DNA of 64,000 nt from NCBI GenBank assembly GCA_900542295.1, contig UQNJ01000013.1, positions 1-64,000 on the forward strand, written 5' to 3'. Shown one piece after another: positions 8,452 through 16,284 of the stretch. The DNA comes from an uncultured Eubacteriales bacterium. GTDB lineage: Bacteria > Bacillota > Clostridia > Peptostreptococcales > Anaerovoracaceae. The notes below the pieces were generated by a model. It was not told where the DNA came from. It did not search any database and saw nothing but the letters and a program-made list of their open reading frames with translations. Within the stretch, counting starts at the first letter, position 1. Every line of letters begins with the position of its first letter. The translations under genes and the position numbers were made by a program.

Positions 8452-9951
8452 ATGTTAAATTACAGCAAACTTCAAAACGGCAGTGATATAAGAGGAGTAG
8501 CTCTTGAGGGTAAAGAAGAGGTAAACCTCGGAAAAGAGGAAACGCTGAGGCTGACTGCATCATTTGCAAAATGGCTTTCGGGAAAAGAAAACAAGCCTGT
8601 AGAGGAATTGAAGATTTCCATAGGCCACGACAGCAGACTGACAGCTAAGCCTCTTAAAAACGCTGCTGTTGAGGCGCTTACCCTGCTTGGAGCTACGGTG
8701 CTTGACTGCGGCCTTGCATCAACTCCTGCGATGTTCATGTCCACAGTTTTTGATGATACAAGATGTGACGGCGCAATAATGATAACGGCAAGCCATTTGC
8801 CTGAAAACCGAAATGGATTTAAGTATTTTAGCAAAGAGGGAGGCCTTGATAAATCAGATATCAGAGAAATTATTTCTATTGCCGAAACACTTGATTTAAC
8901 ATTTACGGAGAATGGCAAGCCTTGCGTAAGTTCGGTAAAATCAGATCTTATGGATACATATGCGACTTATCTTCGTGATAAGATTAAGAAAGAAGTGGGC
9001 GGTGAGGAGCCGCTTAAAGGACTTAAAATCGTAGTGGATGCAGGAAACGGTGCAGGTGGATTTTACGCATATAATATTTTGAAGCCACTGGGAGCAGACA
9101 TATCGGGAAGCCAATTTCTTGAGCCTGACGGCAGATTCCCCAATCACCAGCCTAATCCCGAAAACAAAGAGGCTATGGCTTCAATATGCCGTGCGGTAAA
9201 AGAAAACAATGCGGACTTGGGAATTATATTTGATACTGATGTGGACAGATCCTCGGCAGTTGACGCTTTCGGAAAAGAGATAAACAGAAATGCAATAGTT
9301 GCTATGGCGGCGGCGCTGATTGCCGCAGAACATCCGGGAACAACTGTTGTTACAGACAGCATAACCAGCGACCAGCTTACTGAATATCTTGAAAAGTGTT
9401 TAGGTCTAAAGCACCTGAGATTTAAAAGAGGATATAAAAATGTCATAAATAAAGCTATAGAGCTGAACGAGCAGGGAACGGACAGTCAGCTTGCCATAGA
9501 AACATCAGGTCATGCCGCATACAAGGATAATTATTTCTTGGACGACGGTGCTTATCTTGCCACTAAAATAGTCATAAAGACAGCTCAGCTGAAACAGTCA
9601 GGGGTAGGTCTTGATGTTGTGCTGAGCAGTCTTAAAGAACCTATTGAGTCGGTTGAATACAGATTTTCCGTTAATCGTGATGATTTTGGTGATTATGCTG
9701 AGAAAATCATTGAAGACCTGAGAGTGCAGGTGAGTCAAAAGGGAAAAGAACAAGGGATTTTTTTGTCAGAGCCTAATTACGAAGGTGTAAGAATAAATTT
9801 TGACCGAGAAAACTTGAAGGGTTGGTGTCTTCTCAGAAAATCTCTGCATGACCCTAAAATGCCGCTTAATATAGAGGTTACAAAAGGAAACTGCCGGGAG
9901 ATCCTGAATTTTATTCTCGAATTTGCTGAAAATTATGATATTTCACTGTAA
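8452..9951 (+). CDS. Phosphoglucomutase/phosphomannomutase
   Basis: A 499-residue alpha-D-phosphohexomutase, interconverting hexose 1- and 6-phosphates for polysaccharide or cell-wall precursors. The active-site serine loop is TASHLPENRNG (near residue 108), the metal loop is DTDVDRS (near 263), and the sugar loop is ETSGHAAYKDNYFLDDG (near 350). The TASHLP variant differs from the usual TASHNP. The ribosome site AAGGAGATAAT is strong. It ends the local run of plus-strand genes. Confidence 0.9.
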   Translation: MLNYSKLQNGSDIRGVALEGKEEVNLGKEETLRLTASFAKWLSGKENKPVEELKISIGHDSRLTAKPLKNAAVEALTLLGATVLDCGLASTPAMFMSTVFDDTRCDGAIMITASHLPENRNGFKYFSKEGGLDKSDIREIISIAETLDLTFTENGKPCVSSVKSDLMDTYATYLRDKIKKEVGGEEPLKGLKIVVDAGNGAGGFYAYNILKPLGADISGSQFLEPDGRFPNHQPNPENKEAMASICRAVKENNADLGIIFDTDVDRSSAVDAFGKEINRNAIVAMAAALIAAEHPGTTVVTDSITSDQLTEYLEKCLGLKHLRFKRGYKNVINKAIELNEQGTDSQLAIETSGHAAYKDNYFLDDGAYLATKIVIKTAQLKQSGVGLDVVLSSLKEPIESVEYRFSVNRDDFGDYAEKIIEDLRVQVSQKGKEQGIFLSEPNYEGVRINFDRENLKGWCLLRKSLHDPKMPLNIEVTKGNCREILNFILEFAENYDISL

Positions 9952-9996
9952 TTTACACTCTGACAGGAAAAATTTTATGAATTTACTACAAAAGTG

Positions 9997-10026
9997 TTGA
10001 CAGGATATCACTGTTTAGGGTATGGT
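9997..10026 (+). promoter_or_regulatory. Promoter of the met leader-metNIQ operon
   Basis: A perfect TTGACA (9997-10002) and TATGGT (10021-10026) are 18 nt apart. The predicted start near 10033 leaves only a ribosome site (AGGAAAGGAG) before the leader ORF at 10058, the layout expected of a leader-peptide attenuator. Confidence 0.7.
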
Positions 10027-10057
10027 ATTAATATATTTTGAGGAAAGGAGACTCACA

Positions 10058-10153
10058 ATGCAGAACAGTATCTATGGAGCAATGATGATGATGGGGATGT
10101 GCATGGATATGGCCATGTGCAATATTTCTCGTGCGTTGCTTCAAGACTTATGA
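10058..10153 (+). CDS. Met-rich leader peptide upstream of metNIQ
   Basis: A 31-codon ORF with its own strong ribosome site (AGGAAAGGAG). It has 9 Met and 2 Cys codons. Codons 9-12 are four consecutive AUGs, followed by AUGs at codons 14, 16, 18 and 20. Such a density of Met codons between a promoter and a terminator, just before a methionine transporter operon, indicates a ribosome-stalling leader peptide. The peptide itself probably has no other function. The stop codon (10151-10153) lies inside the proposed antiterminator arm. This is inference from layout; I know of no named family for it. Confidence 0.75.
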   Translation: MQNSIYGAMMMMGMCMDMAMCNISRALLQDL

Positions 10154-10208
10154 TACTTTCAAAGAGTGGGTTCTCTATAGGAACTTTAGAAGATACATAA
10201 GCAGGAAG
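10139..10208 (+). promoter_or_regulatory. Candidate antiterminator of the met leader
   Basis: CUUC (10139-10142) can pair with GAAG (10205-10208), CUUAUG (10147-10152) with CAUAAG (10196-10201), and UA (10154-10155) with UA (10194-10195), with one internal loop and one bulge. This uses the 5' arm of the terminator, so the two structures exclude each other. The 5' arm overlaps the leader stop codon, so a ribosome finishing the leader would block it, while one stalled at the Met codons would not. Confidence 0.55.
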
Positions 10209-10232
10209 TAAACGCTTCCTGCTTATTTTTTT
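10197..10232 (+). terminator. Attenuator terminator before metN
   Basis: A perfect 12-bp stem (AUAAGCAGGAAG / CUUCCUGCUUAU) with loop UAAACG is followed by a run of U. It ends 18 nt before the metN start and after the leader ORF, so it must be conditional for the operon to be expressed. Confidence 0.85.
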
Positions 10233-10249
10233 AGAAAGGAAGCTGAGAA

Positions 10250-11248
10250 ATGATAGAACTGAAACATTTGAGCAAGGTCTATGATAACGGCAAAACTAAA
10301 GTTGAAGCAATAAAAGATATAAATCTTACTATTGAAGACGGCGATATTTTTGGTATCATAGGACTTTCGGGAGCGGGGAAAAGCACTCTGATAAGGTGTG
10401 TAAATTTCCTTGAAGAACCGACATCAGGACAGGTTATATTCGATGGTGTAGACTTGGGGACAATAAGTCATAAAGAACTTTTGAAAAAGAGACAGTCTAT
10501 GTCTATGATATTTCAAAATTTCAATTTGCTGAGCCAGAGAACAGCACTTGGAAATATATGTTACCCTTTGGAAATAGCAGGGGTGGATAAAAAGAAAGCT
10601 AAAGAAAAAGCAAGAAAGCTGCTTGATATAGTAGGCCTTTCAGAAAAGGAAAACGCTTATCCGGTTCAGCTTTCCGGAGGTCAGAAACAGAGAATAGCTA
10701 TAGCAAGGGCTCTTGCAACAGACCCTAAAGTTCTTCTCTGTGATGAGGCAACCAGTGCTCTTGACCCTACTACGACTGCATCAATATTGAATTTGCTCAA
10801 AGAAATCAACAAGACTATGGGAGTTACAATTATTATCATAACCCATGAGATGAAAGTAATAGAGCAGATATGCAACAAGGTTGCGGTAATAGATAACAGC
10901 AATATTGTGGAAGAGGGTCTTGTGAAAGATGTTTTTACAGCTCCGAAGTCACATATCGCCAAACAGCTGATACTGCCTAAAAATGAGGGAGTTCCTGAAG
11001 CAGACGGGTTCAGATGTTTACGACTTGTATTTGACGGAACATCTGCTTTCGAACCGATAATCTCTGCACTAAGCCGTCAATGCAGTGTTGATGTGAATAT
11101 TCTGGGTGCAAATACAAAAAACATTGAGGGTGTAGCATACGGACAGATGTTGATTCAGATGCCTGAGGACGAACAAAAGGTTGCCGATATAAAGGCTTTC
11201 TTGGATTCAAAAAAAGTAAAATACAAGGAGGAAGGTTTGAATGTTTAA
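10250..11248 (+). CDS. metN: Methionine ABC transporter ATP-binding protein
   Basis: A 332-residue ATPase that powers methionine uptake with MetI and MetQ. Walker A GLSGAGKST (near 38), Q-loop MIFQNFNLL, signature LSGGQKQRIAIARAL (near 142), Walker B VLLCDEATSALD and switch His (ITHEMK) are intact. A C-terminal NIL-type domain (about 255-332), typical of MetN and used for feedback by methionine, is present. It overlaps metI by 8 nt. The attenuator upstream and the MetQ lipoprotein downstream support methionine as substrate. Confidence 0.93.
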   Translation: MIELKHLSKVYDNGKTKVEAIKDINLTIEDGDIFGIIGLSGAGKSTLIRCVNFLEEPTSGQVIFDGVDLGTISHKELLKKRQSMSMIFQNFNLLSQRTALGNICYPLEIAGVDKKKAKEKARKLLDIVGLSEKENAYPVQLSGGQKQRIAIARALATDPKVLLCDEATSALDPTTTASILNLLKEINKTMGVTIIIITHEMKVIEQICNKVAVIDNSNIVEEGLVKDVFTAPKSHIAKQLILPKNEGVPEADGFRCLRLVFDGTSAFEPIISALSRQCSVDVNILGANTKNIEGVAYGQMLIQMPEDEQKVADIKAFLDSKKVKYKEEGLNV

Positions 11249-11903
11249 TGGTGCAATGGTAGAACTTTTGGGTACGGCACTGTGGGAAACCGTTTACATG
11301 GTAATAATATCTACGATTCTTGCATATGTTCTGGGTCTTCCGATAGGTATAGTACTTAATATTACAAGTAAGGACGGGGTTTGTCCCAACAAGGCAGTAA
11401 ACTCGGTACTGGGAGTCATAGTAAATGTGTTTCGTTCCATACCTTTCTTGATTCTTCTTATATGGATGTTGCCTTTTACTATGAAAATAGTCGGAACTAT
11501 GGTAGGACCTACTTCGGTAATAGTGCCCCTTGTAGTTTCGGCGGCGCCTTTTGTAGGAAGAATGGTAGAGTCATCTCTTAACGAAATAGATCACGGTGTT
11601 ATTGAAGCGGCTCAGTCTATGGGTTCAAGCTCATGGCAGATAATATATAAAGTTCTGATTCCTGAGGCAAAGCCATCACTTCTTATAGGTGCGGCAATCT
11701 CTGTTACAACTATTTTAGGGTATTCTGCTATGGCCGGAATTGTAGGCGGAGGCGGACTTGGAGCCGTTGCAACTAATTACGGACTTTACCGTTACAATAA
11801 TGAAGTGATGCTTGTTACAATAGTCATAATCGTTGTTATCGTACAGATTTTCCAGGAAATAGGTATGATGATGGCGAAAAAGTTAGATAAGAGATTAAAA
11901 TAA
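11241..11903 (+). CDS. metI: Methionine ABC transporter permease
   Basis: A 220-residue inner-membrane permease with about five transmembrane helices and the binding-protein-dependent transport motif EAAQSMGSSSWQIIYKVLIPEAKPSL near residue 130, which contacts the ATPase. Length and the order metN-metI-metQ fit the D-methionine uptake family. The ATG overlaps metN and has AAGGAGGAAGG upstream, inside the metN coding end. Confidence 0.92.
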   Translation: MFNGAMVELLGTALWETVYMVIISTILAYVLGLPIGIVLNITSKDGVCPNKAVNSVLGVIVNVFRSIPFLILLIWMLPFTMKIVGTMVGPTSVIVPLVVSAAPFVGRMVESSLNEIDHGVIEAAQSMGSSSWQIIYKVLIPEAKPSLLIGAAISVTTILGYSAMAGIVGGGGLGAVATNYGLYRYNNEVMLVTIVIIVVIVQIFQEIGMMMAKKLDKRLK

Positions 11904-11923
11904 AATATAAAAGGAGAAGAAAG

Positions 11924-12742
11924 ATGAAAAAGAAAATTGTCAGCATACTGGTATTGATTTTAGCTCTTGGTTCTGTGCTTGCCCTTACAGGCTGCGGAAG
12001 CAAGGATGATGATGAAAAGGTTATTAAAGTAGGTGCAACACCAGCTCCTCATGCAGAGGTTCTTGAAGTTGTCAAAGAGAAACTTGCAGAGGATGGTTAT
12101 ACTCTGGAAATCGTAGAATATAACGATTACATTTTACCTAACAAGGCAGTTTCCGTAGGAGATATAGATGCTAACTATTTCCAGCACATAAGTTACCTTA
12201 ATAATTACAACGAAGAAAACGAAACTGAGCTTGTAAGTGCGGGAAACATTCACTACGAACCGTTTGCGCTCTATCCGGGAAAGACTTCTTCTATTGATTC
12301 TCTTGGAGAGGGTGCAAAGATAGCTGTTCCAAATGATGGTACAAATGAGGGAAGAGCGTTGAAGCTTCTTGAAGCAGAAGGACTGATAAAGCTTGACCCT
12401 GAAGCAGGCTTCCTTGCAACAAAGGTTGATATCATCGAAAATCCTAAAAATATTGAAATCGTAGAGATGGAGGCAGCACAGCTCCCGAGAGTGCTGACAG
12501 ATGTTGATATGGCTGTTATAAACGGCAACTATGCCATAGACGCAGGTCTTAAGCTGGCAGATGCAATTGCTATTGAAGCTGATGACTCTGAGGCTGCCGA
12601 GGCTTATGCCAATGTAGTTGCTGTTCAGAAAGGAAATGAAAACAGTGATAAAATTAAAGCTTTGGTTAAGGCTTTACAGTCAGAAGAAGTTAAAAAATTC
12701 ATGGAAGAGACTTATGGCGGAGCAGTAGTGCCATTGTTCTAA
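11924..12742 (+). CDS. metQ: Methionine-binding lipoprotein
   Basis: A 272-residue NLPA-family substrate-binding lipoprotein. The N terminus is a signal peptide ending in lipobox LTGC, so Cys at about residue 24 would be lipidated and the protein anchored outside the membrane. Family segments KVGATPAPHAEVLE and DANYFQHISYL are present, followed by the AVPNDGTNEGRAL region. The start follows AAAGGAGAAGAAAG. It is the last gene of the metNIQ operon, before a terminator. Confidence 0.93.
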   Translation: MKKKIVSILVLILALGSVLALTGCGSKDDDEKVIKVGATPAPHAEVLEVVKEKLAEDGYTLEIVEYNDYILPNKAVSVGDIDANYFQHISYLNNYNEENETELVSAGNIHYEPFALYPGKTSSIDSLGEGAKIAVPNDGTNEGRALKLLEAEGLIKLDPEAGFLATKVDIIENPKNIEIVEMEAAQLPRVLTDVDMAVINGNYAIDAGLKLADAIAIEADDSEAAEAYANVVAVQKGNENSDKIKALVKALQSEEVKKFMEETYGGAVVPLF

Positions 12743-12748
12743 AAAGGT

Positions 12749-12778
12749 AAAGGGAGCCTTCAAAAATAGGCTCCCTTT
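12749..12778. terminator. Bidirectional terminator between metQ and cobC
   Basis: AAAGGGAGCC and GGCTCCCTTT form a perfect 10-bp stem with T-rich flanks on both strands. The two operons converge on it. Confidence 0.85.
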
Positions 12779-12787
12779 TATTGTATT

Positions 12788-13408
12788 TTACAGCTGCTTG
12801 TATTTTGTCACTTCGCCGTTTTCAAAGTATACACTGTAGCCTCTGCCGGCTGCCGGTATCCATTCCCAAAAGACTGAGGGTGAAAGCTTTAAAAGATGAC
12901 ACATACATGCGGCAATTACACCGCCATGACAGACTACAGTCGAAATGCAGTCTTTCTTGCTGTGGCGGTTTGAAAGTTCGAGTAGTCGGTGATATCCCAA
13001 CAGTTCTTTTAACCCTTTTTCTGTTCTCATAGAAAAGCTGTTTGCAGATTCTCCGCCGGGAAAGGTAAATGAACCTGTTTTGTCATTCATCCACTCATCA
13101 AATCCGGGAAGTTCTTTTAGCTCGTTGAAAGTTTTGCACTCCCACTCTCCGAAATTCATCTCTTTCAAATCCGATATGATTTTATATGGAACAGAACCGT
13201 AAATGGTTTCGAGTGTCTGATTGGCTCTTAACATGCCGGAAGAGTAAAAGTGCATGCCCTCTGAGTTGGGATATACTCCTTCTGCCTTGAAATTTTCGAT
13301 TTCAATGAGCCCCTCTTCAACAAGGGGAAGGTCTTCCCACCCATAGTACCACTTATTTAATATGCCCTGAGTTATTCCGTGTCGTATGAAATGAATACAA
13401 GATATCAT
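12788..13408 (-). CDS. cobC: Histidine phosphatase, probable alpha-ribazole phosphatase
   Basis: A 206-residue phosphoglycerate-mutase-like phosphatase. The catalytic motif FIRHGIT (H9 as nucleophile) is N-terminal; SSGMLRANQT (near 58), EMNFGEWE and VVCHGG (near 160) complete the active site. By context, last gene of a cobT-cobU-cobS run, it would remove the phosphate from alpha-ribazole-5'-phosphate or cobalamin-5'-phosphate. Family membership is clear from sequence; the substrate is inferred from neighbours. Confidence 0.85.
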   Translation of the reverse strand: MISCIHFIRHGITQGILNKWYYGWEDLPLVEEGLIEIENFKAEGVYPNSEGMHFYSSGMLRANQTLETIYGSVPYKIISDLKEMNFGEWECKTFNELKELPGFDEWMNDKTGSFTFPGGESANSFSMRTEKGLKELLGYHRLLELSNRHSKKDCISTVVCHGGVIAACMCHLLKLSPSVFWEWIPAAGRGYSVYFENGEVTKYKQL

Positions 13409-13417
13409 AATCGCTCC

Positions 13418-13795
13418 TTACTTGATCTGCTGACCTATGCCGCAGAATACTCTGTAGACTTCTTCTGCTTCGCCTGCAAGATACATCATGGCTCTTCCTG
13501 TCGCCTCACGCCATGCCCGTAGAGTTTTATCTACAGGGACTATACCCTGAGAAATATCGTTTACTATTATTATTTTGTCTTTAAATTCGTCTTTGTGAGA
13601 CTTAAGAGCTTCCACAACATCTATATCCTGTTTTACTAACTGTAAAAACACTTTTTCAATATTACAGTATGCCCTTGAATCATGCGGGATTCCCCGGCCT
13701 TCGCAGCATATATGAACGTCTTCATCCGTAATGCCGAATTTTTGCTTTGCAAAATTCAGTTTGCCCTGATATGCACCGCCGAAAATTAAAATCAT
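13418..13795 (-). CDS. Short CobU-like P-loop protein
   Basis: A 125-residue protein with an N-terminal P-loop, MILIFGGAYQGKLNFA, related to adenosylcobinamide kinase/guanylyltransferase but much shorter than the 183-residue CobU two genes upstream. The start at 13795 is chosen because AAGGAGGTTATTT precedes it; the longer open frame upstream lies inside cobS. It lacks a clear equivalent of the guanylylation histidine seen in full CobU. It may be an accessory kinase or a reduced paralogue of CobU. It is translated between cobS and cobC. Confidence 0.75.
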   Translation of the reverse strand: MILIFGGAYQGKLNFAKQKFGITDEDVHICCEGRGIPHDSRAYCNIEKVFLQLVKQDIDVVEALKSHKDEFKDKIIIVNDISQGIVPVDKTLRAWREATGRAMMYLAGEAEEVYRVFCGIGQQIK

Positions 13796-13806
13796 AAATA
13801 ACCTCC

Positions 13807-14574
13807 TTAAAGAATGAACATCGCAAATATTCCGAAAAGCTCTCCCCATACGATAGAGAATCCGGCGATATCTCCGCTCATGCCGCCTAATTGTCTTTTT
13901 GCAAAAACAGTAGCAAAATAAGTCGATATTGCGGTGGTGACAGCTACAAGAGCGGAAGGCAACGGATAAGTTGCCAGAAGTCCGCCTATCACACAATATA
14001 TGATTACTTGAATAAGAACTATCAGGACTGCTTTTTTCTTTTGCTTTTTATCTTCAGCACCGGCACCTTGTGCGTACTGGCTGTGACCTATAGGTTTTCG
14101 GAGCAGTACATTGACTGACGCAACAGCTCTGCTTATGATAGGAATTATGCATAAATCAATAAAGTCTATCCCTACGCTTACTGCTGTTGACATGAAAGAA
14201 TAATAGGCCAAGAGCATAAAAACGAGGCTGACGACTGAAAATGCACCACAGTGAGAATCTTTTAGAATGAGTTGCTTTTCCTCAAGAGGCTTTCGTGACA
14301 TTATCGCATCGCAGCAATCCATAAAGCCGTCAAGATGCATAAAACCGCATAATGCAAAAGGTATAAAAGTTATAAGGAATGAGAGCACCAAATAGGGAAA
14401 CCCCAACCATACAAGTCCTACGGACAGTGCAGCCCACAGTGCGCCTAATATCATTCCTACAGTTGGAAGAAGTGCCAGCATATAATTTTTAAGATCATTG
14501 TCCCATTTTTTTAAGGGACAAGGGATTGTTAAAAAGTTTCCCCAAGCCATAAATAATCCTGTAATAATTTTCAT
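13807..14574 (-). CDS. cobS: Adenosylcobinamide-GDP ribazoletransferase (cobalamin synthase)
   Basis: A 255-residue integral membrane enzyme with 6-7 hydrophobic helices that joins GDP-cobinamide to alpha-ribazole, the final assembly step. Family motifs are present: GFMHLDGFMDCCDAIMS (near 78), the KDSHCGAFS segment (near 104), and GGMSGDIAG near 232. Length is typical. It lies between cobU and the short CobU-like gene in a tight minus-strand run. Confidence 0.93.
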   Translation of the reverse strand: MKIITGLFMAWGNFLTIPCPLKKWDNDLKNYMLALLPTVGMILGALWAALSVGLVWLGFPYLVLSFLITFIPFALCGFMHLDGFMDCCDAIMSRKPLEEKQLILKDSHCGAFSVVSLVFMLLAYYSFMSTAVSVGIDFIDLCIIPIISRAVASVNVLLRKPIGHSQYAQGAGAEDKKQKKKAVLIVLIQVIIYCVIGGLLATYPLPSALVAVTTAISTYFATVFAKRQLGGMSGDIAGFSIVWGELFGIFAMFIL

Positions 14575-14586
14575 TAAATTCCCCCT

Positions 14587-15138
14587 TTATTTGTAGTGAT
14601 TTACGAATCCGTAAGAAACTTCCAGAACTTGCCGGCATATATCGGCAAGACATCTGTCTATATAAGCAAGACCCTGTCTGTATTTTTCTGTAAGTTCATC
14701 ATATATAAACGCATCAGAATATATATAGTCGGAAACGAAAACTGTATTTCCGGTACGCTCTGCAAACTCCAAAAGCTGCATTGAGACTCTGACTGGTGCA
14801 TCCAGATTGACAGTACCGTCAGGTCGGAACATTTCGTTTGATAAAAGTGCCGTAACACTATCCAAAAGAAATACACCATTGCTGCTTACAGGCCTTCCGG
14901 ACAAAGTGACTCCGCTGAGGCAGGCGCATATATCTGTACTTTGCTCTATTGTATCGAATCCCCAGCCTTCACGCTCTTTGATATGGCGAGCAATACGCAA
15001 CATATCCTCATCATCCGAAGGTTGCATAGTAGCTAAATAATACAACGGAAGATTTTTCTCCTCGGCCATAAAACGAGCAAGCTCCTGAGCATGATAAGAT
15101 TTGCCGTTTTTACAGCCTCCGCTTATGAAAATATTCAT
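14587..15138 (-). CDS. cobU: Adenosylcobinamide kinase/guanylyltransferase
   Basis: A 183-residue CobU protein: P-loop ISGGCKNGKSYHAQ at the N terminus, ATMQPSDDEDMLRIARHIKERE near residue 37 (with the His that carries GMP in the family), and VFLLDSVTALLSNE near 88. It phosphorylates and then guanylylates cobinamide. The ATG overlaps the cobT stop (TAATG), implying translational coupling. Confidence 0.92.
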   Translation of the reverse strand: MNIFISGGCKNGKSYHAQELARFMAEEKNLPLYYLATMQPSDDEDMLRIARHIKEREGWGFDTIEQSTDICACLSGVTLSGRPVSSNGVFLLDSVTALLSNEMFRPDGTVNLDAPVRVSMQLLEFAERTGNTVFVSDYIYSDAFIYDELTEKYRQGLAYIDRCLADICRQVLEVSYGFVNHYK

Positions 15139-16268
15139 TAAAAGAAGTTTCCTTTCTCAGCTTCAGCCAAATAGTCTGCATCTATTGCGCCTTCTTCAAA
15201 AGTTGCCATACCGCTCATTGCAGCACAGGCAGTTTCGATGATATTGAAGCTTATAGGACATCCGCTTCCTTCACCGAGTCTCATTTTTAGATTAAAATAA
15301 GGCTTAAGACCTATTGAATCTGCGGCTATTAAATACCCTTGCTCTTTTGAAAGGTGAGAGCCGAACATGAAGTTGGCAGAATTTGGAGCAAGTTTTACTG
15401 CACTTAGAGCAGCTACGGCAGATATATATCCGTCTACTACCACAGGAATTCGATATAAAGCCGCACCTAAAAATGCACCGGTCATTGCACATATATCAAA
15501 TCCGCCGACTTTTGCGAGAATATCTACAGTGTCGCAGCCTTGACACTCTGATGCTGCCTTTTCGACAATTTTTATCTTTTTTTCAAGTCCTTCGTCACCT
15601 AATCCGCCGCCTCTTCCGACTACATCTGAGGCTTTTGCTCCTGTAAGAGCAGCAAGGACACATGAGCTTGTAGTGGTATTTCCGATTCCCATTTCTCCGA
15701 CACCTAATATGTCATAGCTGCAATCTTTTACCGCTTTTGCAGCGGATATGCCCTCGAGAATTGCTTTTACAGCCTGTTCTCTTGTCATGGCAGGCTCTGC
15801 GGCAAGATTTCCTGTGCCTTTTCCGAGACTTCTGTTTAAAATCTTTTTAGTAAGTTTACCGTTTTCGATAGGGGAATTTGTATATAGAGTTTCAGGGATA
15901 GGCAGCTTAACTCCCATATCTATGACTAAAAGATCTATGCCGAAATATTTGGCCATAGAGCTTACTCCTGTTAGACCTCGTGTAAAGTTTATGGTTTGAG
16001 ATAAAGTTACGGATTGAGGTGCAGATGCAACGCCCTCCTGCACTACTCCATTATCGGCAGACATGATTACGATGGCTTTTTTCTTTATTTCATTTTTAAC
16101 ATTGCCGGTTATTCCTGCCATCTGAATTGAAATGTCTTCCAGTGTTCCCAAAGCACCTGTAGGCTTTGCAAGGATTTTTTGGCGTTCTCTTGCTGAGGCC
16201 AACGACTCCTCGTACAAAGTACCGTTTTCTGAAATTTCTGATAAAATTTGATCCAAAAGTTGCTGCAT
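15138..16268 (-). CDS. cobT: Nicotinate-nucleotide-dimethylbenzimidazole phosphoribosyltransferase
   Basis: A 376-residue enzyme that activates the lower-ligand base to alpha-ribazole-5'-phosphate. Diagnostic segments: KPTGALGTLE (near 36), IMSADNGVVQEGVA (near 67), LGVGEMGIGNTTTSS (near 190) and GRGGGLGDEG (near 220). The start at 16268 follows AAGGAGGGTATT; an in-frame ATG 30 nt earlier overlaps the upstream gene and lacks a ribosome site. The gene order cobT-cobU-cobS-cobC gives a compact lower-ligand branch, suited to finishing salvaged cobinamide. Confidence 0.94.
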   Translation of the reverse strand: MQQLLDQILSEISENGTLYEESLASARERQKILAKPTGALGTLEDISIQMAGITGNVKNEIKKKAIVIMSADNGVVQEGVASAPQSVTLSQTINFTRGLTGVSSMAKYFGIDLLVIDMGVKLPIPETLYTNSPIENGKLTKKILNRSLGKGTGNLAAEPAMTREQAVKAILEGISAAKAVKDCSYDILGVGEMGIGNTTTSSCVLAALTGAKASDVVGRGGGLGDEGLEKKIKIVEKAASECQGCDTVDILAKVGGFDICAMTGAFLGAALYRIPVVVDGYISAVAALSAVKLAPNSANFMFGSHLSKEQGYLIAADSIGLKPYFNLKMRLGEGSGCPISFNIIETACAAMSGMATFEEGAIDADYLAEAEKGNFF

Positions 16269-16284
16269 AATACCCTCCTTGAAA

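Noticed and set aside
9952..10249. S-box (SAM) or T-box riboswitch ahead of metN
   Set aside because: I saw neither the S-box AGAGAGGTGGAGGGA-type core nor the T-box TGGNACCGCG sequence; the leader ORF and terminator explain the region.
13796..13996. N-terminal extension of the short CobU-like protein
   Set aside because: The extra residues come from the opposite frame of cobS coding sequence; the ATG at 13795 has a strong AAGGAGGT site.
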